Assembly: GCA_903923815.1 (NCBI GenBank)
Contig: CAIXZC010000007.1
Span: 1-39,887, forward strand
Length of the DNA stretch: 39,887 nt
Source: an uncultured Myxococcales bacterium
GTDB taxonomy: Bacteria > Myxococcota_A > UBA9042 > CAIXZC01
Reading direction: 5' to 3'
Shown here in pieces: positions 1 through 9,300 of this stretch (position 1 is its first letter; every line of letters starts with the position of its first letter). Below the pieces are notes generated by a model, which saw nothing but the letters and a program-made list of their open reading frames with translations, ran no database searches and was not told the origin of the DNA. The position numbers and the translations under genes were made by a program.

Positions 1-20
1 GGACGGCGCGCCCCCCCAGA

Positions 21-274
21 ATGGACATGATGGACATGATGGACGCCATGGACCCCATGGACTGGAAGACGACCGAGCCGGGGGGGCGCGCCATGGACAA
101 TGGACAAAGGCAACCCCAGCCGGCTCGGCCGTTTGTCCTTTGTCCATGGCAGCAACGCGCCGCTTTGCGGCGCGTTGCTGCCGGTCCATTGTCTTGGCGC
201 GCCCCATCCCGTCCATCGTGTCCATGATGTCCATGATGTCCATTGTCCATCCTGTCCATTGCCCCTGGCGCGCC
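21..274. repeat. Inverted mosaic of ATGGAC (left) / GTCCAT (right) hexamers, partly at 9-bp period, with four GGCGCGCC sites
   Basis: ATGGAC at 21,30,39,48,57,93,100; GTCCAT at 142,184,211,220,229,238,245,254; GGCGCGCC at 5,85,196,267. Confidence 0.85.
148..182. repeat. Perfect 16-bp inverted repeat (hairpin) with TTT loop
   Basis: GGCAGCAACGCGCCGC-TTT-GCGGCGCGTTGCTGCC. Confidence 0.9.
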
Positions 275-391
275 TGCTCCAGCGGTAGCGTGGGTCGCTT
301 GTGCACGCGTCCCACCTTTGCGCATGCATCCCCCCTCCAACATTTTTGACGCCCCCCAACACACGCTTAGTATGGTCCCCCGGGAGGTTCC

Positions 392-1061
<670 letters not shown>

Positions 1062-1075
<14 letters not shown>

Positions 1076-1973
1076 GCGCCTCTTCTACTTCCTTCGCCGG
1101 GGCCTCGCCAACCTGGTGGCCTCACCCCTGCTGGCCGTCATCACCGTCATGACCGTGGCCATGTCCCTGGTCCTGGTGGGCTTCATGGTCTTCGTCCTGT
1201 TGCGCGCTGACAGCGTCCTGGAGGAGGCCGGCGGCGGCTTCAAGATGACCGTCTACATGGACCCCACCCTGACCGTTCAGGAGTGCGAAGAGCTTGCCCG
1301 CGTCGTGCGCGAGCAGTTCCCCGAGGTGGACAGCGCCAGGGTCTTCTCGGCCCGGGACGACCTGGAGCGCAACCGCGCCCTGTTGCCCCCCGAGATCCTT
1401 GAAGGCCTGGAGGAGGACCTCATCCCCGCCCAGCCCTACCTGGAGGTCACCACCGACATCCGGCGCCTCAAACCCGAGCGCCTGGAGAACATGGTCGTCT
1501 GGTTCCGCTCCCTCAAACAGGTGGAGGGCGTGGACGAGATCCTGCTGGGCTCGGAGAAGCTTCGAGTGGCCTTCAGCCTCCTGGACTCCTTCCGCTACAC
1601 GGCGGTCTTCGTGGCCCTGGTGGTCACCCTCTCGGCCCTCTTCTTCATCTTCGCCACCATCCGCCTGTCGGCCCACGCCCGCCGGGAGGAGATGGACATC
1701 ATGCTGCTCATGGGCGCCTCCCGGGACTTCGTGCGCCTGCCCTTCTACATCGAGGGCGCCCTGGAGGGCGTCCTTGGCGGGGTCATCGGCTGGCTCATGG
1801 TGGCCGCCATGGAGCACCGCATGATCACCCGCCTGCGCACCGAGAACCTGCTGAACATCGACGGCACCATCATGCCGGGGCAGATCTGGGTGCTGTTCCT
1901 GCTGGGCGGCCTGCTGCTAGGCGTCCTCGGGGCCGCCATGGGGGTCGGCAAGTACCTCCGGCTCCAGTCATGA
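1062..1973 (+). CDS. ftsX: Cell-division permease FtsX
   Basis: MQLIERLFYFLRRGLANL start, FtsX-type extracellular domain and four TM segments; overlaps ftsE end. The ORF-track start at 999 is probably too early. Confidence 0.9.
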
Positions 1974-3082
1974 AGACGCTGCTGTTACTGGTGCTCATGC
2001 TCTGCTCCCAGGGCGAGCCCGCGCCCCCCCCGGTCCCCCCCCCTCACAGCCTGGGTGACGGCCAGTCCCTCCTGCTGATGGAGGTGATGGACATGCTGGC
2101 CGCGGAGGTCAAGCGCCTGGAGGAGGAGCGGCTGCGGCTGACCTCATCCCACGCCAAGGTCCAGGCCCGGCTGGCGGACATGGACTCCCACATCGAGGGG
2201 CTGGACCGCAAGGTGGCCGAGCAGCGGGACAAGGTGCGCAAGCTGATCCGCGCCGCCGTCCGCATGCGCGAGCCCTCCGAGTTGAACCTGCTGCTGTCTG
2301 CGGGCCGCTACCAGTCCTCCATGGTGTACCAGCGGGCCATCCGCAAGCTGCTGTCCCGGGTCCAGCACCGCATCGAGACCGTGGCCATCCAGAAGAAGCG
2401 CTGGGAGAACGCCAAGGCCAAGGCCGTGCGGGAAGCCCAGATCCTTCGCCAGGACGAGACCGAGGCGGCCCTGCGCCTGGCCGAGACCGAGAAGGCCCTG
2501 GAGAAGAAGAAGCGGCGCCTCAAGGAGCGCCAGGACAGCATAGCCGCGGTGTCCACGCTGTTCATGCTGGGCACGCTGGACGACGCCACCGGGCTGACGC
2601 CTCTTGCGCCCCCGGCCCCCGCCGGCGGCAGCGAGTTCGCCGAGCTGAAGAACCGCCGCCAGCTCAAGCTGCCCATCAGCCCCGGTCGCATCGCCAAGCA
2701 GTACGACCGCGCCCCCTCGGACGAACTGGGCACCGAGAAGATGGCCCGGGGGTGGATCATCACTCCCTACGTGGAAAAGGGGCGGCCCGTTCCCGACAAG
2801 GCCGCCATTCGGGCGGTTTTTGACGGGGTGGCGGTGTGGCAAGGAGAGATCCCTGGGTTTGGCATGACCCTGGTCCTCAAGCACGGCCCAATTCACCACA
2901 GTGTTTATGCAAATCTCTACAAGCTCTACATCGCCAAGGGCGCCCAGGTAAAGGCCGCCGACGAGATCGGCATGGTCAAGAGCCTGCGCAAGGGCAGCCC
3001 CCCTTACCTGTACTTCGAGGTCCGCGAGGATCGGGCCGCCGTGGACCCCAAGGGCTGGTTCCGGCTCCGCCCCATGAAGTAA
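1970..3082 (+). CDS. envC: EnvC-like murein hydrolase activator: coiled coil plus degenerate LytM (M23) domain
   Basis: Signal peptide, long coiled coil, C-terminal LytM-like fold (GMTLVLKHG...YANLYKL...PYLYFEVRE...VDPKGWF); ATGA overlap with ftsX. Confidence 0.8.
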   Translation: MKTLLLLVLMLCSQGEPAPPPVPPPHSLGDGQSLLLMEVMDMLAAEVKRLEEERLRLTSSHAKVQARLADMDSHIEGLDRKVAEQRDKVRKLIRAAVRMREPSELNLLLSAGRYQSSMVYQRAIRKLLSRVQHRIETVAIQKKRWENAKAKAVREAQILRQDETEAALRLAETEKALEKKKRRLKERQDSIAAVSTLFMLGTLDDATGLTPLAPPAPAGGSEFAELKNRRQLKLPISPGRIAKQYDRAPSDELGTEKMARGWIITPYVEKGRPVPDKAAIRAVFDGVAVWQGEIPGFGMTLVLKHGPIHHSVYANLYKLYIAKGAQVKAADEIGMVKSLRKGSPPYLYFEVREDRAAVDPKGWFRLRPMK

Positions 3083-3107
3083 TCGTCCGACCCCCCCTCG
3101 CATAATT

Positions 3108-3136
3108 TTGACAGACGCCCAAGGCCATAGGATTAT
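3108..3136 (+). promoter_or_regulatory. Predicted sigma70-type promoter for the pil operon
   Basis: TTGACA (3108-3113), 17-bp spacer, GATTAT (3131-3136). Confidence 0.55.
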
Positions 3137-3209
3137 TGCCCGCGAGAATGGGCAGGATTGTCGCAGCCAGGGACCACCCTTCTCTTGGCTTCGTTCCGGA
3201 GGGACTGAC

Positions 3210-4268
3210 GTGCTGGGAAACAAGAATCTGGTAGGTGTGGACATTGGCTCCCACTCCATCAAGATCTGTCTCCTGCGGGAAACGGCCAAGGGCCTGCATC
3301 TGCAGCGCTTCGACTTTGCGCCCCTGCCGCCGGAGGCCATGGTCGATGGGGCTGTGATGAACTTTGGCGCCGTGGTGGACCGCCTCAAGGACCTGGTCCA
3401 GGCCAACAAGCTGGGCGGCCACAAGGCGGCCCTGTCCGTGTCGGGGCACTCGGTGATCATCAAGAAGATCTCCCTGCCCGAGATGACCGACGAAGAGCTG
3501 GCCTCCTCCATCATGTGGGAGGCGGAGCAGTACATCCCCTTCGACATCAAGGAAGTGCACGTGGACGTACAGGTGCTGGACCCCAAGGCGGGCCAGGGCC
3601 AGATGGACGTGTTGCTGGTGGCCGCCAAGAAGGAGGTCATCAACGACCACGTCTCCATCGCCATGGAGGCGGGCCTCAACCCCGTCATCATGGACGTGGA
3701 TACCTTCGCCGTGCAGAACGTCTTCGAGCTGAACTATGGCTTCCCCCCCGCCGAAACCGTGGGCCTCATCAACATCGGCGCGTCCATGATCAACATCGAC
3801 GTGGTCAGCAACGGCATCCTCCAGTTCACCAGGGACATCTCCATGGGTGGCAACCTGCTGACCGAGGAGATCCAGCGCGAGCTTGGCGTGGGCTTCGAGG
3901 AGGCCGAACACTACAAGACGGGCGTGGGTGAGAGCGTCTCCTCCTCTGCCATCTTCCGCGAGGTCCAGCGCCTGGCCGAGCGCGTCTCCCACACCCTGGT
4001 CACGGAGATCCAGCGCTCCATCGAGTTCTTCAAGGCCACGTCCCTCTCCGGGGACTTGAGCCGCGTCTATCTGTCCGGCGGCTCCTGCCAGATTCCCGCC
4101 ATCATCAAGACCCTGGAGCAGCGCCTGGAGGTCAGCGTCGAGCTGATCAACCCCTTCAAGAACATCGTCATCGATACCAAGCGTTTTGACATCGCCATGC
4201 TGCAGCGGCTGGCCCCCTCCGCCGGGGTCTCCGTGGGTCTGGCCCTCAGAAGGAGGGGCGACAGATGA
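3210..4268 (+). CDS. pilM: Type IV pilus assembly protein PilM
   Basis: Actin-like ATPase: NLVGVDIGSHSIKICLL...; GTG start at 3210 after GGAGGG; start of the PilM-N-O-P-Q order. Confidence 0.93.
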   Translation: MLGNKNLVGVDIGSHSIKICLLRETAKGLHLQRFDFAPLPPEAMVDGAVMNFGAVVDRLKDLVQANKLGGHKAALSVSGHSVIIKKISLPEMTDEELASSIMWEAEQYIPFDIKEVHVDVQVLDPKAGQGQMDVLLVAAKKEVINDHVSIAMEAGLNPVIMDVDTFAVQNVFELNYGFPPAETVGLINIGASMINIDVVSNGILQFTRDISMGGNLLTEEIQRELGVGFEEAEHYKTGVGESVSSSAIFREVQRLAERVSHTLVTEIQRSIEFFKATSLSGDLSRVYLSGGSCQIPAIIKTLEQRLEVSVELINPFKNIVIDTKRFDIAMLQRLAPSAGVSVGLALRRRGDR

Positions 4269-4966
4269 TTCGCATAAACCTCCTCCACGGCGACAAGAAG
4301 AAGGCCAAGAAAGTAGCCGGGTCGAACAGCTCCCTTGGGGCCATGATCGTGCGGGTGCTGGTGCTGGAGATCATGGGCCTCTACTACTGGGGCCAGGTCA
4401 AGTCCTCCGCCCTGGAGGAGCAGCAGAAGATCCTCACCCAGGCCGAAAAAGAACTCAAGGAGACCGCCGAGCTCAAGAAGCAGCAGGAAGAGCTGCAGCT
4501 CAAGATCGACGAGCAGGAGACCCAGAATCAGATCTTCGAGACCCTGAAGAACGGCCGCGTGGGTGGCGCCAACCTGTTGCTGTATATGTCCTACATGCTG
4601 ACCAAACCCTCCCTGGAAAGCCGTGATGAGCGCGTGGTCCAGGAGCAGCTTGGCTGGACCACTGGCTGGGACACCGAGCGGGCCTGGTTCAACGGCATCA
4701 AGAACTCGGGCAGGGGCAGCATCGTCATCTCCGGTGAAGCCCTCACCCACAAGGACACGGATGAGGTCCTGAAGCGCCTGCGGGCCTGCATCTACCTGCA
4801 GAACCTGCGGCTGGTGGTGTCCGTCAAGAAGATCAACCGCGAGGAGTCCCCCGAGACCATCGCCTTCCGCTTTGAGGCCGTCCTCAACTACGACCCCAAT
4901 GTCGGCAAGGATCCCGAGGCCGAGGGCGACGGGGCCAGCAGCAAAGCCCCCACGGGGAGAGGTTAG
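4265..4966 (+). CDS. pilN: Type IV pilus assembly protein PilN
   Basis: MIRINLL N-terminus, TM segment, coiled coil; operon position. Confidence 0.88.
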   Translation: MIRINLLHGDKKKAKKVAGSNSSLGAMIVRVLVLEIMGLYYWGQVKSSALEEQQKILTQAEKELKETAELKKQQEELQLKIDEQETQNQIFETLKNGRVGGANLLLYMSYMLTKPSLESRDERVVQEQLGWTTGWDTERAWFNGIKNSGRGSIVISGEALTHKDTDEVLKRLRACIYLQNLRLVVSVKKINREESPETIAFRFEAVLNYDPNVGKDPEAEGDGASSKAPTGRG

Positions 4967-4968
4967 CC

Positions 4969-5616
4969 ATGGATAAGTTCAAGGCGCTCAAACCCGAACA
5001 GAAGCTCATTGTGGCGCTCCTCACGCTGGGCCTGCTGGCGGGCCTCTACTACGTCGCCGTCATCATGGACACGGACACCGAGCTGGCCACCGTCATCAAC
5101 GACATCTCCCGCAAGACCGCCGAGCGGGCCAAGTTCAAGGACTTCAAGGGTGCCTCCGAGGTCGAGGCCCTGAAGAACCGCTACGCCCTGGTCATGGCCC
5201 AGATTGAAGAGAACAAGAAGATCCTGCCCACCGAGGACCTGCTGGCCGAGTTCATCCACGGCCTGGAGAGCGACGCCGAGGACGCCGGGGTGCAGATCAT
5301 CTCCTACGAACCGGAGAACAAGGTCACCAAGGATTACTACGAAGAGATTCCCGTCCAGATGGAGATCCGGGGCACCTTCGTGGAGGTCGTGCGCTTCTTG
5401 AAGCTCATGGCCCTCCCGGGCAAGCGCCTTACGAATGTGGCCTCCATTGAGCTGTCCGTGGAGGAGAACAAGAAGAACCGTGAGGAGAGGCAGCGGCTGT
5501 TCCTGTTGGGTGCCGCGTCTCCCGAGCAGGAGACCATCCTGATCGCCAAATTTGTCACCACGGCCTTCACCTACACGGGCCTGGTCTCGGATCCGAAGAA
5601 AAAGAGGATGGAGTGA
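4969..5616 (+). CDS. pilO: Type IV pilus assembly protein PilO
   Basis: Short N-terminal region, TM segment, coiled coil, PilO-like C-terminal fold; operon position. Confidence 0.87.
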   Translation: MDKFKALKPEQKLIVALLTLGLLAGLYYVAVIMDTDTELATVINDISRKTAERAKFKDFKGASEVEALKNRYALVMAQIEENKKILPTEDLLAEFIHGLESDAEDAGVQIISYEPENKVTKDYYEEIPVQMEIRGTFVEVVRFLKLMALPGKRLTNVASIELSVEENKKNREERQRLFLLGAASPEQETILIAKFVTTAFTYTGLVSDPKKKRME

Positions 5617-5632
5617 GAGGAGGTAGCTCAAG

Positions 5633-6355
5633 GTGACGCCAAAACTCAGACGGGCCCTCCTGGTGCTTCTTCCCCTCGCACTCCTGGCGGGTTGCGGAGG
5701 CGAGGAGGCCAAGCCCATGACCATGGACCAGGCCCAGGGCACCCCTGCTGCCGCTGCCCCCGCCACCAAAAAGGGCGAGAACAAGCGCAAGGGTGATGGG
5801 GACTTCAAGGCCAACCCAGCCTGGGATAGGATCGCTCCACATTTCTTCGTGTTCGTTGGCACGCTTGACCGCGAACTCCACACGCGCAGCATGGAATGGA
5901 AGGCCCGGGATGCCTTCAAGAACAACTACGAGATCTTCTTCCCCCCCGAGCCCCCCAAGCCCACGGCCGCGGCGGAGAACAAGACCGACAAGCCGGAGGA
6001 GAAGAAGGGCCTGGTGATGGGCTTCTTCGACGCCATGAAGAAGGCCGGCGAGAAGCCCATGGAGCTTGAGTTGGAGGCCCGCAAGGCCAGCGAGGATCCC
6101 CTGGTGAAGAGGCCCCTGAAGGACTACCGCTTCCAGATCATCATGTCTGGGGTGGCCAACCCCGAGGCCCTGGTGGTGGACTCGGCAGGAATTACGCACA
6201 TGCTGCATGTGAACGACCGGATCGGTTCCGAAGGTGGCTTCGTCCAGGACATCCTCAAGAATGAGGTCCTGGTGAAGTTGCCTGAGGCGGAGGCGCCCGA
6301 GGTCATCTCGTTGGCACCCCCGGAAATGCCCGCTCAGCTGCGGTCTGCGCAATGA
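5633..6355 (+). CDS. pilP: Type IV pilus assembly lipoprotein PilP
   Basis: Lipobox LALLAGC; HQ-rod-like C-terminus (GITHMLHVNDRIGSEGGFVQDILKNEVLVKL); GTG start; operon position. Confidence 0.86.
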   Translation: MTPKLRRALLVLLPLALLAGCGGEEAKPMTMDQAQGTPAAAAPATKKGENKRKGDGDFKANPAWDRIAPHFFVFVGTLDRELHTRSMEWKARDAFKNNYEIFFPPEPPKPTAAAENKTDKPEEKKGLVMGFFDAMKKAGEKPMELELEARKASEDPLVKRPLKDYRFQIIMSGVANPEALVVDSAGITHMLHVNDRIGSEGGFVQDILKNEVLVKLPEAEAPEVISLAPPEMPAQLRSAQ

Positions 6356-6371
6356 GCGCTGGAGGAGAACC

Positions 6372-9300
6372 ATGAAAACGGTTCAATTTGCGATTCTGGC
6401 CATGTTGTTGCTTCCCCTGGCCCTGCAGGCGGCGCCGGACAACCGGCTCAAGGGCATCAGCGTGGAGGAGAACACCGAGGGCACCCTCATCACCATCGAG
6501 GGTTCGGGCACTCCCACCTTCAGCGCCTTCCGGCTGCAGGATCCCCCCAGGCTCCTGGTGGACATCGCCGGGGCTGAGGTGACGGGCCGGCAGGGCACCG
6601 TGGAGGTGTACAACGGGGTGGTGGCCCAGGTGGGCACCATCGCCTTCGGCAGCGGCGACAAGAAGACCGTTCGCGTCATCGTGACCTTCGAGAAGGATTC
6701 CCCCTACGACGTGCGCGCCGTGGGTCAACGGTTGCTGATTCTGGTGGATGGTGAGGGGCGCCGGGGAGCCGGTGGCGATACCCAGGTGGCCCAGCGCGAG
6801 AAGGAACACCTGGACAAGGCCATCTCCCGGGAGAAGACCCTGCTGGCCCAGCTTCAGACCGCCCGCGAAAAGGAAGAGACCCTGCGGGGCGAGGCCCAGA
6901 AGGCCCTCACCGAAGAGAAGAAGCTGCTGGACAAGGTGGCCGAAGAGAAGAAGCGCCTGGAAGAACTGCAGATGCAGGCGCGCCTGTCCCTGGCCAAGGA
7001 GCAGGAGCTGACCGAGCTGGCGAAGAACGCCACGGCCATGGCCGAGGAGCAGCGTGTCGCGGCGGCCCGGGCGGCGGAGTTGGAGCAGCAGAAGGTTGTG
7101 GCCCTCCAGGCCAAGCGCGTGAAGATTGAGGCCCTGAAGGCCGCCCTGGACAAGGAGCGGCTGGCGGCGGAAGAGGCCCGCGTGGCCCAGGAGAAGGCGG
7201 AAGAGTTGGCCCGCGCCCGGCGCCAGGCCATGGAGCAGGAGGCCAGCAAGGCCGAGGAGCTGCGCCAGGCCTCGGAGGAGGCCCTGCGGGAGCAGCAGAA
7301 GAAGCTGGAGATCGCCCGGCGCGAGGCGCTGCTGGCGTCCAATGAACAGGACGCGGCGGCCAAGTTGCGGGCCGAAGAGGAGCGTCAGCTCAAGCTGCTG
7401 GCCGAGGCGCGCAAGCAGCAGGAGGCCTTGCTGCAGCAGGCCACGGCGGCCCGGGAGGCTCAGGAGGCCACGGCTGCCAAGCTGCAGGACGAGAACCGCA
7501 AGATCGCCGAGCTCAACGAGCGCGTGAAGAGTGACTCCCAGCAGGTCGAGGCCAAAAAGCTTCGGGCTGAGGCGGAGGCCCGCAAGGCCACCCTGGAGAA
7601 GGAACAGCGCGAGCGGGAGGCCGAGGTGGCCCGGCTTGAGCGTCAGAAGGAAGAGGCGGCGGCCCGCGCCATCGAACAGGAAGCGGCGGCGGAGACGGCC
7701 CGGCTGGATGCCACCCGTACGGCGTCTGAGCGGGAGCAGGAACTGCAGGCCCAGGCCCTGGAGAAGCGGCGCAACGAAGAGGCCCTTGCGGCGGCCCAGC
7801 AAAGGCAGCTTGCGGCCACCGAGGCCAAGCTGGCGGCGGCCCGGGAGGCCCTGTCCAGCGAAGAGGCTCGGCGCAAGGTGCTGGCCGAGGCGGTGGAGCT
7901 TGACGCCAAGCGCGCTGAGGCGGCGGAGTCTGTGGCCAGGCTGCGGGCCGAGCACGACCACGCCATGGCCGAGAAAGAGCGCATCGAGCGCGAGGTCACC
8001 GAGACCAGGATCCAGTTGGACACCCTCAAGAAGGAGAAGTCCGAGCTGGAGGCCATGGTGGCCCAGCGCAAGTCCGAGGAGGCCAACCTCCAGACCATCC
8101 AGACGGACCGGAACAAGCTGGAGGAGGAGCGCTCCAAGCTGGAAGACGAGCGGGCCATGCTGGCCTTCCAGATCGACGAGAGCCGCATGAAGCTGGGCGA
8201 GTTTGACAAGGCCCGGGAAGCCAAGCGTCAGGAACTGAGCCGCATCGACGAGCGGATGAACCTGTCCTCCAAGGCCATCGACGAGGTCAATGCCCAGTTG
8301 GTGCTGGAGCAGGAGAACCTGCGGCGCATGGTGGATCAGCGCAAGGAAGAGGAGAAGCGGCTGGAGACCCTGCGGGAGAACATCCGGCAGCTTCAGGCCA
8401 ACAAGACCGCCTCGGACAACGAGACCGTGGGCAAGCTGCAGGGCGAACTGGCCACCAAGGAGCAGGCCCTGGCCGAGCGGGACAAACGTCTGGCCGAGCT
8501 GGAGACCCGCCTGGGCCGCCTGTCCGGGGAGCTGGACAGCACCCGCAAGCAGGCTGGCACCGAGTCCGACGAGACCGCCAAGCTGCGGTCCCGATTGGAA
8601 GAGCGCACCCGCGACTACGAGCGGCTGGACCGGGAGTACCGGGATGCCACGCGCCGTCTGGCCGAGCTGAAGGCCGGCCGGGACGAGGGCATGCGCAAGG
8701 CCGGGGAGCTGGAGACCAGACTGGAGGACAGCGTCCGGCGCATGGACGAGATCAACAAGGAGTACAACGGCCTGCTGGCAGAGCGCGAGCGCTGGGCCGA
8801 CATGAACAAGGCCGAGAAGCAGGAAGTCTCCAGGCTGAAGAAGGACCTGGCCAAGGGCCAGACCGAGTACGCCAAGCTGCTCAAGAGCAGGGAGGCCATG
8901 GAGAAGAAGCTGCTGGTCCTGTCCCGGGATCTGGCCCGCGCCGAAGAGGAGAAGGCCGGCCTGGAGCGTGGGCTGCAGGAGGCACAGCGGCAGTTGGAGG
9001 GCCAGCGGGGCGCCCTGACCGAGGCCCGGAAGCGCAGCGACGAACTGGAGCAGACCAGACAGGCCCGCGGCGAGGATCTGTTGAAGATCCAGGCGGACCT
9101 GGATGCCAGCCGGCAGGCCCTGGCGGGCTACGAGGCTGAGGTGGCCAGGCTGCGGCAGTCCGAGCAGCTTGGAGAAGCAGACAAGGCTCGCCTTGCGGAG
9201 ACCGAGCAGCAGCTGGAGGCCGAGAAGGGCCGCGGGTCCCAGTTGGACACCGAGAAGGACAAGCTGCAGCAGCTCATCGCGGCCCTGGGGGCCCAGCGTG

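Noticed and set aside
1-280. CRISPR array at the left end
   Set aside because: The repeated unit is a 6-mer at 9-bp period in inverted orientation; no 25-40 bp repeats with unique spacers.
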